DNA from: Siphonodentalium dalli
Taxonomy: Eukaryota; Mollusca; Scaphopoda; Gadilida; Siphonodentaliidae
DNA length: 64,000 nucleotides
NCBI GenBank assembly: GCA_032622095.1
Contig: CP136064.1
Location: 137,409,954-137,473,953, forward strand
Direction of reading: 5' to 3'
Shown: piece by piece, positions 21,916-32,915 of the stretch
Numbering within the stretch: the first letter of the stretch is position 1
How the letters are laid out: every line of letters starts with the position of its first letter
Program-made: the position numbers and the translations under genes
The notes under the pieces: model-generated
The model's input: only the letters and a program-made list of their open reading frames with translations
The model's database searches: none
What the model was told of the DNA's origin: nothing

Positions 21916-22221
21916 TTAACAATCATACTCGTTAATGATATCAACTATCTTTTCGAGCTTATTGCGAATACTTCGGATATTGTAATGAAATATAGAGATT
22001 GAATGACTATTTACAAGTAAGGTATTAGGGCCTGGGTTCTTTTCAATGTCGCCGGATAACATAAGGATTAGACAGATCAGAATCAAACATATCTTCAGAT
22101 TGAATATTCGGAAGTTGCATTTTAAGGGTCCAACATTTTTTGCCTCCTGAGATTTTTTAGTTTTCTTCCTCAAGTCGAAGACTCCAATCGCTGCCCTATA
22201 CTGCTGTGTCGAACAAGTCAT
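21916..22221 (-). CDS. N-terminal part of LINE ORF2 with 2A-like peptide
   Basis: A 101-codon frame opens with Met at 22221. It has a basic stretch (RKKTKKSQEAKN), a hydrophobic stretch (KICLILICLILMLS), GDIEKNPGP and then the first endonuclease motif FHYNIRSIRNKLEKIVDII. The catalytic Asn of motif I lies in YNIRS. The frame ends in a stop at 21916-21918, just where the endonuclease should continue in another frame. Confidence 0.75.
   Translation of the reverse strand: MTCSTQQYRAAIGVFDLRKKTKKSQEAKNVGPLKCNFRIFNLKICLILICLILMLSGDIEKNPGPNTLLVNSHSISIFHYNIRSIRNKLEKIVDIINEYDC
22027..22053 (-). other. 2A-like ribosome-skipping motif GDIEKNPGP
   Basis: The nine codons read GGC GAC ATT GAA AAG AAC CCA GGC CCT on the minus strand and fit the 2A consensus D-(V/I)-E-x-N-P-G-P, preceded by Ser and a leucine-rich stretch as in active 2A sequences. 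Skipping would occur between the Gly codon at 22030-22032 and the Pro codon at 22027-22029. 2A-like sequences are known near the N-terminus of APE-type LINE proteins from several marine invertebrates. Activity here is inferred, not shown. Confidence 0.8.
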
Positions 22222-22225
22222 AACA

Positions 22226-22900
22226 GTGTTTTAGTCTGTGATTCGATGTGAGTATATATATATAGGGGAGCGATTGAGTCCTGGTCCCGTGGAAGATCCG
22301 TCGTATATATAGAGCTGATTTGGTGTTGGCACCTGACACCCGCAGGTTACATTGCTATGTGGGGGGATAGTTCGGTGTGAATGTGGTCGGTTGATGGAAC
22401 CCCTGGAATGTACAAAACATGCAAACAACATGATACGATATGTGCATAGATGAAAACATGAAAATGACAGTAAAAAAAAATGAAGAAATGGTGATATGAA
22501 ATAATGATGGTTTGGTGATGGTGTTCCATGGTGGGTCGGCTGGCGCGGTTTTTGGTTCGAGACGGGGGGGGGGGGTGCTTCAAGTTTTTACGATGTTCAG
22601 CAGGACAAGCATGCAGCGATTTTTGAGGGGAGAGAGAGAGAGAGAGTTGTCGTTATTTAGGTCCTTGGTTCGTTTGGGAAAATGATAAGTTGGTACTCAG
22701 ACGCTATGCCAACTGTGGGAGTGTAGCCTTCTACTAGCATCGCTGAAAATCCCAAAGGAATCGATCATTCCACTCCATATATATCATCGTATGAAATACG
22801 GTTAAACGTAAATATTTACATCTCGATTTGAGATGCGACAAAAAGGCAATCAGTTAAATCTGAATTTTCATCAAATGAACAATATAATATATTATAATAA
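22226..22900. other. LINE 5' flank and simple-sequence DNA
   Basis: This stretch holds a TATATATATA-containing segment (22254-22264), a run of 12 G at 22564-22575 and a (GA)n run at 22629-22648. It may contain the 5' UTR of the CR1-like LINE. No gene is recognised; two short minus-strand frames are His/Pro-rich chance frames. Confidence 0.4.
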
Positions 22901-22949
22901 CCCTTTTGTTGCAGGTCCTGAATGTCCAAAATGCTTACAACAAATCAAC

Positions 22950-23290
22950 CAGTGATATTGAACTAATATCTCATAAAATTGCCAATTCTAGGTACTCTGC
23001 TAAAAGTTCACATTTCATAAATTTTGCAGTAAATATTGAACTAATATTTCATAGATTACCCTTTCAAATTACTCTACTAAATGTATAAATCGATATTTCA
23101 TAAATCTGAACTAATATATCATAAAATTGCCAATTCTAGGTACTCTACTAAATGCATAAGTTAACATTTAATAAATTTTGAAGTAAATTTTGAAGTAAAT
23201 ATTGAACTAATATTTCATAAATTACCCATTCCAGGTACTCTACTAAATGTATAAATATATATCCTTATTTCATAAATCTTAATAACCCAG
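22950..23290. repeat. AT-rich tandem repeat, ~70-95 bp period
   Basis: GAACTAATAT(T/C)TCATA recurs near 22958, 23038, 23107 and 23203, followed by CCAATTCTAGGTACTCTACT and AATG(T/C)ATAA(A/G)TTCACATTTC variants. Confidence 0.65.
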
Positions 23291-23770
23291 TTGAAAATTT
23301 ATATATCATTGTTGATGCCCCCACTCACCCCACTTCACTCTTGCAATGTGATATCCCTGTAAAACTTTACTAAATGTATAAGTTCACATTTCATGAACTT
23401 TGAATAACCTAGTTGCAAATATAGATACATGTTTTATGCGGCCACCCCCACTTCACTCTTGCAATGTGCTATCCCAGTAAAACGGTATAAAAATGCATTC
23501 GTTCACATTTCATAAACTTTGAATAATCCAGTTGCAAATAGAGATATAATTTGTTATGACGCCACCCCCCTCCCCACTTCACTATTGCAATGTAATATCC
23601 CAGTAAAAATTGGGATGAATATGTATACGTTCACATTTCATAAACTTTAAGTAATCCAGTTGCAAATGTAGATATTATTTTTTATGCCGCCACCCCCCCC
23701 CCCCCCCCCCCCCCCACTTCACTCTTGCAATGTAATATCCCAGTAAAACTTGGGATGAAATGTCTGAAAC
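23290..23770. repeat. ~120-bp tandem repeat with expanded poly-C tract
   Basis: Four copies contain CACTTCACTCTTGCAATGT, ATCCCAGTAAAA, GTTCACATTTCATAAACTTT and CCAGTTGCAAAT in order. Each has a short C-run before CACTTCAC; in the last copy it has grown to 23 C (23693-23715). Confidence 0.8.
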
Positions 23771-24540
23771 CAAGAAGCGACCTTGTGATCTCAAAAGTAT
23801 AAAAGTCTCACCATTCAAATACATGTACGTGATAGCTGAAATCAGTATTTGCTCAGTTCGCAAGTTAAAAGCCCCCAACATCATAGTTTTAATATATTTA
23901 TATTATGACCAAGCCAATCACCATATATACCCCGCATCTAAATGTTTTGTAATATATTTATTATTTATTCTGACACTCATAACTAAAAAATCAACATGAT
24001 ACTCATAACAGATACCCCCCAAAGTAATATGCAAGCTGAATTGCTCACTAAATATAATGAGCGAATAATGAAAACGAATTTTCTGTATTATTTGAAATGA
24101 CGCAGAATATCTGCACAAGTATATATACTATAAAGCAGTCACAATTAATAATCCAGGCAAAGCCATTTACACGTGCATGGTTGTTATATACACTGAAAGT
24201 GGCAAAGGCCTGTGACTGGTTCAAATGTAAACATGTGGTGGTAACTGGCAAGATATATACATGTATATATAGGCACTGAAAGTAAATCCATGGACAAACC
24301 CAAATAAGGTGGGACAAATTTCCCAATACACGTTCTGTACATGAAGTGTATTTTCACCACTGTGTCGCTTTCTCGCCCCCATCTTGTGATTGTTAAACAG
24401 CCTCTTTGTGATACATTTGATGGGAATAAACATTCCAAACTGAGTAAAATCAAAATCTGGAAAATCTTATCCAATTTATATGAAAATGTACAGTGCCGTG
24501 TTTGCCACCATCAATCACTGTCAATGTTAATGCTCTAATC
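23771..24540. other. Unassigned spacer
   Basis: AT-rich sequence without recognised domains. Several open frames of 60-96 codons lie on both strands, none with a familiar motif or convincing splice context. Confidence 0.4.
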
Positions 24541-24569
24541 CTTCTACGATTTGAGCTTCATGAAGTTTT

Positions 24570-24760
24570 GCGAAAACTCGGTGCCGGTGCATTCCCTTTT
24601 GTGTGCTGCTCTCCCAGTGGGGGCCCTGCATGATTGAGAGAGTGCCTTGGACTAACATTTAAAACGACCATGTATGCCAGTGCATTCTCTTATATATGTG
24701 GGGCTCCCTGTGGCGGACTCGCATGTATGGGTGTGTACTGGCGCATGGTATTTTAATGCT
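24570..24760. repeat. Two diverged ~100-bp direct copies
   Basis: GTGCCGGTGCATTCCCTTTTG...CTCTCCCAGTGG...GCATG at about 24580-24632 is repeated as ATGCCAGTGCATTCTCTTATA...GGCTCCCTGTGG...GCATG at about 24673-24727. Confidence 0.5.
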
Positions 24761-24902
24761 GCATCAGCGCAGCTCCCGTTGTGGAAGGGTTACATGTATT
24801 ATAATTTATAAATTATGTCCATTGTTTTACAAAATATCATGAACAATGATGTAATAGATACATCATCTGACATAATGCTCAACTGTACAAGTATATATAC
24901 AA

Positions 24903-25502
24903 CTAGAAGGTGATCCGACTTCGTCCGGGCTTTGACCATGAATTGACCATTTTGAAGGCCAAGGTCAGGTGGGGTAACGATTTGACCCGTCCAAAACACT
25001 GCCCGGACAAAATACCCGATAAAAGTACCCGTCGAAATCCATCCGGTTTTACCCGATATGACCTCGAATTGACAATTTTGAAGGTCAAGGTCAGGTCGGG
25101 GTCACGACTCGATTCGTCCAATACACTCAGTGGACAACAGTAACCCTACGTATCAAATTTCGTCGAAATCCCATCAAAATTTGCGATTTGACTTTGAATT
25201 GACCCGATTTCAAGGTCAAGGTCACGTCGCACGGGCAAATGAATAGGCTTATGAGACTCCCCATACGAAAGTAACCCCACATACCAAGTTTCATCAAAAT
25301 CCCGTGATATTCTGGCGTTTGACCTTGAAATGACCAGATTTCAAGGTCAAGGTCACGTCGCACGGGCAAATTAATAGGCCTATGTCAGTCTCCGGCCGAA
25401 AATACCCCCACATACCAAATTTCATCGAAATCGGCTCGGCCGTTTTCGAGTCCATCGATTACAGACAGACACACACACAGATCTTCCAAAATATATAATA
25501 GA
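24903..25502 (-). mobile_element. Helitron-like unit A1
   Basis: On the minus strand the unit begins TCTATTATATATTTTGGAAG (25502) and ends with the imperfect hairpin CCCGGACGAAGTCGGG, seven spacer bases and CTAG (24906-24903), followed by T. A TC start, subterminal 3' hairpin and CTRR end without terminal inverted repeats are the Helitron hallmarks. The interior consists of copies of a ~131-bp repeat. There is no Rep or helicase frame, so it is non-autonomous. Its left end is the outer border of the array. Confidence 0.6.
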
Positions 25503-26379
25503 CTAGAAGGTGACCCGACTTCGTCCGGGATTTGACCTTGAATTGTCTATTTTGAAGGCCAAGGTCAAGTGGGGTCACGATTTGACCTGTCCAAAACAAT
25601 GCCCGAACAAAAGTACCCGACAAACGTACCCGTCGAAATCCATCCGGTTTTACCCGATTTGACCTTGAATTGATCATTTTGAAGGTCAAGGTCAGGTCGG
25701 GGTCACGATTTGACCCGTCCAAAACACACAGTGGACAAAAGTAACCCTATGTATACAATTTCGTCGAAATGCCATCAAAATTGGCGATTTAACCTTGAAT
25801 TGACCCGATTACAAGGTCAAGGTCACGTCGCACAGGCAAATGAATATGCTTATGAGACTCCCCATACGAAAGTACCCCCACATACCAAGTTTCATCGAAA
25901 TCCCGTGATATTCGGGCGTTTGACCTTGAAATGACCCGATTTCAAGGCCAAGGTCAGGTCGCACGGGCAAATTAATATGCTTATGAGACTCCCCATACGA
26001 AAGTACCCCCACATACCAAGTTTCATCGAAATCCCGTAATATTCGGGCGTTTGACCTTGAAATGACCCGATTTCAAGGTCAATGTCACGTCGCACGGGCA
26101 AATTAATAGGTTTATGCCACTCCCCGGCCGTAAATACACCCACATACCAAGTTGCATCGAAATCCCGTGATATTCGGGCGTTTGACCTTGAAATTACCCG
26201 ATTTCAAGGTCAAGGTCACATCGCACGGGCAAATTAATAGGCACATGCCACTCCACGGCCGAAAATACCCACACATACCAAGTTTCATCGAAATCGGCTC
26301 AGCCGTTTTTGAGTCCATCGATTACAGACAGACACACACACAGACACACTCACACAGATCTTCCAAAATATATAATAGA
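25503..26379 (-). mobile_element. Helitron-like unit A2
   Basis: 877 bp, joined directly to unit A1 (CTAG at 25503-25506 next to the TC start of A1). The interior carries more copies of the 131-bp repeat than A1 (CATACCAAG at 25881, 26012, 26143 and 26274). The open frames that cover it on both strands are repeat translations rich in GHFKVK/LEIGSFQGQTPEY. It is 1477 bp from its near-identical copy A4. Confidence 0.6.
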
Positions 26380-26979
26380 TAGAAGGTGACCCGACTTCGT
26401 CCTGGCTTTGACCTTGAATTGTCCATTTTGAAGGTCAAGGTCAAGTGGGGTCACGATTTGACCAGTCCGAAACACTGCCCTGACAAAAGTACCCGACAAA
26501 CGTGCCCGTCGAAATCCATTCGGTTTTACCCGATTTGACCTTGAATTGACAATTTTGAAGGTCAAGGTCAGGTCGGGGTCACGACTCGATTCGTCCAATA
26601 CACTCAGTGGACAACAGTAACCCAACGTATCAAATTTCGTCGAAATCCCATCAAAATTTGCGATTTGACTTTGAATGGACCCGATTTCAAGGTCAAGGTC
26701 ACGTCGCACGGGCAAATGAATAGGCTTATGAGACTCCCCATACGAAAGTAACCCCACATACCAAGTTTCATCAAAATCCCGTGATATTCTGGCGTTTGAC
26801 CTTGAAATGACCAGATTTCAAGGTCAAGGTTACGTCGCACGGGCAAATTAATAGGCCTATGTCAGTCTCCGGCCGAAAATACCCCCACATACCAAATTTC
26901 ATCGAAATCGGCTCGGCCGTTTTCGAGTCCATCGATTACAGACAGACATACACACAGATCTTCCAAAATATATAATAGA
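26380..26979 (-). mobile_element. Helitron-like unit A3
   Basis: 600 bp. Its 3' tip has lost the C of CTAG (AATAGATAGAAGG on the plus strand instead of AATAGACTAGAAGG), otherwise the hairpin and 5' end match A1. It is followed immediately by unit A4. Confidence 0.6.
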
Positions 26980-27856
26980 CTAGAAGGTGACCCGACTTCG
27001 TCCGGGATTTGACCTTGAATTGTCTATTTTGAAGGCCAAGGTCAAGTGGGGTCACGATTTGACCTGTCCAAAACAATGCCCGAACAAACGTACCCGACAA
27101 ACGTACCCGTCGAAATCCATCCGGTTTTACCCGATTTGACCTTGAATTGATCATTTTGAAGGTCAAGGTCAGGTCGGGGTCACGATTTGACCCGTCCAAA
27201 ACACACAGTGGACAAAAGTAACCCTATGTATACAATTTCGTCGAAATGCCATCAAAATTGGCGATTTAACCTTGAATTGACCCGATTACAAGGTCAAGGT
27301 CACGTCGCACAGGCAAATGAATATGCTTATGAGACTCCCCATACGAAAGTACCCCCACATACCAAGTTTCATCGAAATCCCGTGATATTCGGGCGTTTGA
27401 CCTTGAAATGACCCGATTTCAAGGCCAAGGTCAGGTCGCACGGGCAAATTAATATGCTTATGAGACTCCCCATACGAAAGTACCCCCACATACCAAGTTT
27501 CATCGAAATCCCGTGATATTCGGGCGTTTGACCTTGAAATGACCCGATTTCAAGGTCAATGCCACGTCGCACGGGCAAATTAATAGGTTTATGCCACTCC
27601 CCGGCCGTAAATACACCCACATACCAAGTTGCATCGAAATCCCGTGATATTCGGGCGTTTGACCTTGAAATTACCCGATTTCAAGGTCAAGGTCACATCG
27701 CACGGACAAATTAATAGGCCCATGCCACTCCACGGCCGAAAATACCCACACATACCAAGTTTCATCGAAATCGGCTCAGCCGTTTTTGAGTCCATCGATT
27801 ACAGACAGACACACACACAGACACACACACACAGATCTTCCAAAATATATAATAGA
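26980..27856 (-). mobile_element. Helitron-like unit A4
   Basis: 877 bp, the same length as A2 and almost identical to it. CTAG is intact at 26980-26983. The A2+A3 block and the A4+A5 block are offset by exactly 1477 bp. Confidence 0.6.
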
Positions 27857-28492
27857 TAGAAGGTGACCCGACTTCGTCCTGGCTTTGACCTTGAATTGTC
27901 CATTTTGAAGGTCAAGGTCAAGTGGGGTCACGATTTGACCAGTCCGAAACACTGCCCTGACAAAAGTACCCGACAAACGTGCCCGTCGAAATCCATTCGG
28001 TTTTACCCGATTTGACCTTGAATTGATCATTTTGAAGGTCAAGGTCAGGTCGGGGTCACGATTGACCCGTCCAAAGCACTCAGTGGACAAAAAATATATG
28101 CTTGTGAGACTCCCCATACGAAAGTACCCCCACATACCAAGTTTAATCGAAATCCCGTGAAATTCGGGCGTTTGACCTTGAAATGACCAGATTTCAAGGT
28201 CAATGTCACGTCGCACGTGCAAATTAATAGCTTTATGCCACTTCCCGGCCGAAGGTATCCCCACATACCAAGTTTCGTCGAAATCCCGTCATATTCGGGC
28301 GTTTGACCTTGAAATTACGCGATGTCAAGGTCACGTCGCACGGGCAAATTAATAGGCCCATGTCACTCCCCGGCCGAAAATACTCCCACATACCAAGTTT
28401 CATCGAAATCGGCTCGGCCGTTTTCGAGTCCATCGATTACAGACAGACACACACACACAGATCTTCCAAAATATATAATAGACTAGCAGGTT
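27857..28492 (-). mobile_element. Helitron-like unit A5
   Basis: 636 bp. The 3' tip shows the same missing C as A3, consistent with A4+A5 being a duplicate of A2+A3. Its TC start (28492-28491) abuts the CTAG of the first B-type unit. Confidence 0.6.
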
Positions 28493-29863
28493 AGCCCGCC
28501 ACTGGCGGCGTTGGTCCGAAACATGACATTTGTTTGGCTTTTCAATGAGTTAATTGTGACTTTTTAATCAAAAGAAATTATGGTACCCGTCCCTAAAAGA
28601 GGTATGATATAAGGTACAAACTGACCCGATGAAACTTTTCCCCGTTCCTAGGAACGACAGACATAAGAATCACACAACACGCATTTTTTAATGAGTTAAT
28701 TTTGTCTTTTTAATCAAGAGGAATCATGATACCCGTCCCTAAAATAGGTATGCCAACGATGTCGTTGTTGTTGGCATTCGCGGCTTGGGGCAACACGCAT
28801 TTTTTAATGAGTTAATTCTGTCTTTTTAATCAAGAGGAATTATGATACCCGTCCCTAAAAGATGTATGCCAACGATGTTGTTGTTGGCAATCACGGCTTG
28901 GTGGCCACCCGAAAATTCTCGCCCGAAGATTCTCACATTGCCATAAAGAGAAAATTAGCATTGTGTGGATTTAGTAAATATTTTTTCGCCAACAATGTCG
29001 TTGTTGTTGGCATTCACGGCTTGGAGTGACCCCCACCTTTACGAGATGGTCATTCACGGCTTGGGGCAACACGCATTTTTTAATGAGTTAATTCTGTCTT
29101 TTTAATCGATGTCGTTGTTGTTGGCATTCACGGCTTGGTGGCCACCCGAAAATTCTTGCCCGAAGATTCTCACATTGCCGTAAAGAGAAAATTAGCATTG
29201 TGTGGATTTAGTAATTTGAACTAATTATTTTCTCGCCAACAATGTCGTTGTTGTTGGTATTCATGGCTTGGGAGTGACCCCCCACCTTTACGAGATGGTC
29301 AAAGGAGAAGGCAGTGGAAGCTTCCCGTCAGATTCAGGGACGTATCGCAGTGCCTCGAATTTACAAAATTTTAGCAGCCATATAAGGTGCGTGAGTTAGC
29401 AGGAATCGAGGGGTGTAAGTTTAGAGCTTGTTTATATGAATGTATTGAAAATAGACTAAGATTTTCAGCCTTAACAAAAAATGTATAATGAGAAAATGTA
29501 AATTCTATATTTTGGGAGGTATTAGCAAGTTTTGGCTCAACGGGTTTAGCAGTTTGAAGTGAATATGGATATAAAAATATACATATACAGATATACAAAA
29601 ATGTAGAGTTACTCCTCTTGGATCGCGAGCGAATATCAACCCGATTAACCCCCGCCGTATTTGCGGTGATTTTATTGATTTGGAGTGGAGAATGGGTGAT
29701 CAGAGCTTGTCCAAAATGCGACGTCGGCGATCCCTGTGGCTTTTTATCCTTATATACGAAATTTGAGCTCAATCCGTCCAGGCGTTTTCTATTCCATGAC
29801 GTACCCACATATATACACACACAGATATATATATATACGGAAGTCTCAAACTATATATATAGA
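28493..29863 (-). mobile_element. Helitron-like unit B1
   Basis: On the minus strand the unit starts TCTATATATATAGTTTGAGA and ends with hairpin CCGCC-AGT-GGCGG, nine bases and CTAG. The interior differs from A units: repeated GAGTTAATT(C/T)TGTCTTTTTAATC, ACCCGTCCCTAAAA and GATGTCGTTGTTGTTGGCAT segments. A 149-codon minus-strand frame at 29371-29820 has no recognised domain and lies across repeated sequence. Confidence 0.6.
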
Positions 29864-30840
29864 CTAGCAGGTTAGCCCGCCACTGGCGGCATTGGTCAGA
29901 AACATGACATTTTTTTGGCTTTTCAACGAGTTAATTGTGCCTTTTTAATCAAGAGAAATTATGGTACCCGTCCCTAAAAGATTTAAGGTACATCGGGCGG
30001 AAAGAACTGACCCGATGAAAAATTGTTGAGCCCGACGTTGTCCGGGCTATTCAAAAACCAAATTTCAAGTCGATAGCTCCACCCGTTTCCGAGATCTGGT
30101 CTGCGCTTGCGCGAAGCTGGCGTCGCACGGGCTCGGTGACCCGAAAAAATTCGTATCCGGGGCAAGATACATTCACATACCAAATTTCAAGTCGATAGCT
30201 CCACCCGTTTCCGAGATCTCGTCAGCGCATGCGCTGCACGGGCGTCGCGCGGGCTCGTCAATACGACAACGACGACCACCTGGTCAAACTACACTAACGT
30301 ACCAAGTTTCGTCCCGATCGGTCGAGGTGTTGGTATCTGATGCAAAAGACGAAATTGTGAGTGTTGGTTTGTAACCGGGATTTCTGAGAAGCATTATGCC
30401 TATATCCACACTAACTACCCCTCCCCCTAAGCCCTGACCTAAGTGTCATACATACTATAACAATGATGTTGTAAGAGTACTATGGCATCCAATAAATCTC
30501 CCCGCAAAGGAAACCACTCAAAAATATTGTTCCCGTATATCTCTCTGCAGATGCTAATAACGTTGAATGGTAAACAGACGCTCTTTATAGAGATGCGTCA
30601 AAAACAAACGCTCATTAAATTATCACTTGATTAACCGCCGCAGTGCCGTTTTTTGTGACTGAGATTGGAGAACGGGTGCTCTGAGCTTCGCTAAAAGGCG
30701 ACCACGGCGGTGTCCGTGGGATTTTACACTTATATACGAAATTTGAGCTCAATCTGTACACGCGTTTTCGATTCCATGAAGTACCCACATATATACACAC
30801 ACACATATATATATACGGAAGTCTCAAATTATATAGTAGA
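29864..30840 (-). mobile_element. Helitron-like unit B2
   Basis: 977 bp, with CTAG at 29864-29867 and a TC start at 30840-30839. It contains two tandem segments with AAATTTCAAGTCGATAGCTC and CACCCGTTTCCGAGATCT. Confidence 0.6.
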
Positions 30841-32089
30841 CTAGCAGGTTAGCCCGCCACTGGCGGCATTCGTCCCATGGCTTTGTTTCAGAAACATGAC
30901 ATTTTTGTAATTATTTTGTTTTTATTTATTTTTGTTTTTTTATTTTTTAATATGAATTTAATGTTTTTTAAATTTAATATATTTTGTTTCTGAATTGTTT
31001 TTTTATTGTTAATTTTTTTTAATTTTAAATTGTTTTAATTAAATTTTAAATTGTTTTAATTAATTTTTAAATTGTTTTAATTAATTTTTTTGTTTCTGGC
31101 GGAAAAATTTACCCATAGAAATCCCCCCTTCCTAGGAACGACAGACAACGCATTCTTTGTTTCGTGAAATCTCTCTATGATAACATTGCATTGAATTGAA
31201 ATTAAATTTTAAATTGTTTTAATTAAATTTTTTGTTTCTGGCGAAAAAATTTACCCGTAGAAATCCCCCATTCCTAGGAACGACAGACAACGCATTCTTT
31301 GTTTCGTGAAATCTCTCTACGATAACATTGCATTGAATTTAAATGTATAGCTGCGTGAGTTTATAGCAGGAATCGAGGGGTGTAAGTTTAGAGCTTGTTT
31401 ATATGAATATTTCAGTATTTCGAGCGATAACATTGCATTGAATCTGTTGTTGGCATTCAGGGCTTCGGGTCGTTGTTGTTGGCATCACGGCTCCCGAAAA
31501 CTCTCACATTGCCGAAAACGTGTATTTAGTAATATCGTTGTTGTTGATATTTACGGCTTGGGGGCTATTTTCTCGCCAACAATGTCGTTGGCGTTCACGG
31601 TTTGGGGCAGTGTATAGCTGCGTGAGTTAGCAGGAATCGAGGGGTGTAAGTTTAGAGCTTGTTTATATGATTGTTTCGGAAATAGACTAAGATTTTCAGC
31701 CGTAACAAAAAATTTATACATCAGAAAATGTAAATTCTATATTTTGCGAGGTATTGGCAAGTTTTGGCTCAACGGGTTTAGCAGTTTGAAGTGAATATGG
31801 ATATAAAAATATACATATACAGATATATAACAAAATGTAGAGTTACTCCTCTTGGATCGCGAGCGAATATCAATTAACCCCGAAGTGCCGATTGCGGTGA
31901 ATTTTGATGATTGGGAAGGGAGAGACGGTGCTCTGAGCTTCTCAAAAAGGCGACCACGGTCGTGTCGGTGGGATTTTACACTTACATAGGAAGTTTGAGC
32001 TCAATCTGTACACGCGTTTTGGATTCTATGAAGTACCCACACACACATATACATATATATATACGAAGTCTCAAAATATATAGTATAGA
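30841..32089 (-). mobile_element. Helitron-like unit B3
   Basis: 1249 bp. The 5' end TCTATACTATATATTTTGAG is the most typical Helitron start in the array. The interior includes an AT-rich block of TTTAAATTGTTTTAATTAA repeats (30990-31230), a duplicated GAAATCCCCC-TTCCTAGGAACGAC segment, and copies of the TCGTTGTTGTTGGCAT word shared with B1. Confidence 0.6.
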
Positions 32090-32240
32090 CTAGCAGGTTA
32101 GCCCGCCATTGGCGGCATTCGTCCCATGGCTTTGTTTCAGAAACATGACATGTTTTTAATTTAACCAAATTTCAAGTCGATAGCTCCACCCGTTTGCGAG
32201 ATCTTGTCTGCGCATGCGCGAAGCTTGCGTCGCACGGGCA
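32090..32240 (-). mobile_element. Helitron-like unit B4 (3' end only)
   Basis: The CTAG tip, the hairpin (with an AAT loop instead of AGT) and about 130 bp of subterminal sequence match B3 and B2. The match stops near GTCGCACGGGC (about 32240), so this last unit is 5'-truncated. Confidence 0.55.
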
Positions 32241-32429
32241 AGATATCTTACTATCTATCGATCAATCTATCGAATCTATGGGAGAATGCACATTCTAAAT
32301 ATTATTTCATCCCAGTGCCCCTTTCTCATCCCATCATATGCCCATCTGTGAAACACTTTATATGAAATAAGAGTGGCAAAGCTCCCATTTTTGGGTTGCT
32401 TTTCCTGAAAATGCTTGTAAAATAACTAA

Positions 32430-32915
32430 TTGTTTGAGCAGAGCCCCAAGATGCACTGGCAATATCAAGCTTCCCCAATTAGATCACCCACTATCTCTAT
32501 GTGGTTCGACATCCAGTCGGCAAGATGTCATATCATCTTGGCATTATCATACTGGTCCGATGCGTTTTGTGCTACAAATTACTGGAATCTTTTCGACAAC
32601 GCAATTCATGAAGCTCTGGAAATTACACCAAATATGGTTATGCTTGGTGACTTTAACTCTAATATGTTGGATCCCAGTTCCAAACTAAGCACAATTATCG
32701 ATTATTACACCATTAGAAATGTGACTAAAACTCCAACAAGAGTTACGAAAGATCTTAGTCCTTACTTGACCCAATTCTTGTATGTGGAGATCTTAGTGTC
32801 CGTGATGCAGATATTATAGATTTCGAAGTATCAGATCACCATGATGTCTATGCGGCTCTTTCTTACAACTCTGCCAACCCAATCTTCCAACGAACTATTT
32901 GGAATTAGAAACACG
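32430..32915 (+). mobile_element. LINE endonuclease fragment (CR1-like, same family as 18457-22225)
   Basis: The plus-strand frame 32430-32819 contains MWFDIQSARCHIILALSYWS, NYWNLFDNAIHEALEIT, MVMLGDFNSNMLDPSSKLS and KTPTRVTKDLSPYLTQ. Each has its counterpart in the same order in the endonuclease at 20742-21881. The GDFNSN catalytic motif is kept. A frame change near 32760 leads to DFEVSDHHDVYAALS-like sequence (around 32820-32865). Both ends are truncated; the RT is absent. Confidence 0.8.

Larger units (their letters stand above)
18457..22225 (-). mobile_element. Near-complete CR1-like LINE with 2A-like motif (pseudogenised)
   Basis: From right to left on the minus strand: an N-terminal part with a 2A-like peptide (22221-21916), an APE-type endonuclease (21881-about 20900), a linker, reverse transcriptase (about 20500-19600) with DISKAFERDWH, GVPQG and MYADDTCL, a thumb region, a helical linker (19363-19154, MKFAGQHRREIHKLQAMYK) and a CHCGNLCEDTYHYLWAC zinc-knuckle-like end (19024-18710). 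The 3' UTR runs to TTTAAAGTAA at about 18457-18466. Lesions include an in-frame stop in GVPQG-stop-ILGP (TAA, 19958-19960), a frame change and ~100-bp insertion between the 2A part and the endonuclease, and homopolymer expansions at 20791-20854. The element copies itself by target-primed reverse transcription when intact; this copy is dead. Confidence 0.85.

Noticed and set aside
25459-28494. Long frames (up to 162 codons) in the Helitron-like A units
   Set aside because: They translate the 131-bp repeat in several frames and occur in both directions; copies 1477 bp apart explain their apparent conservation.
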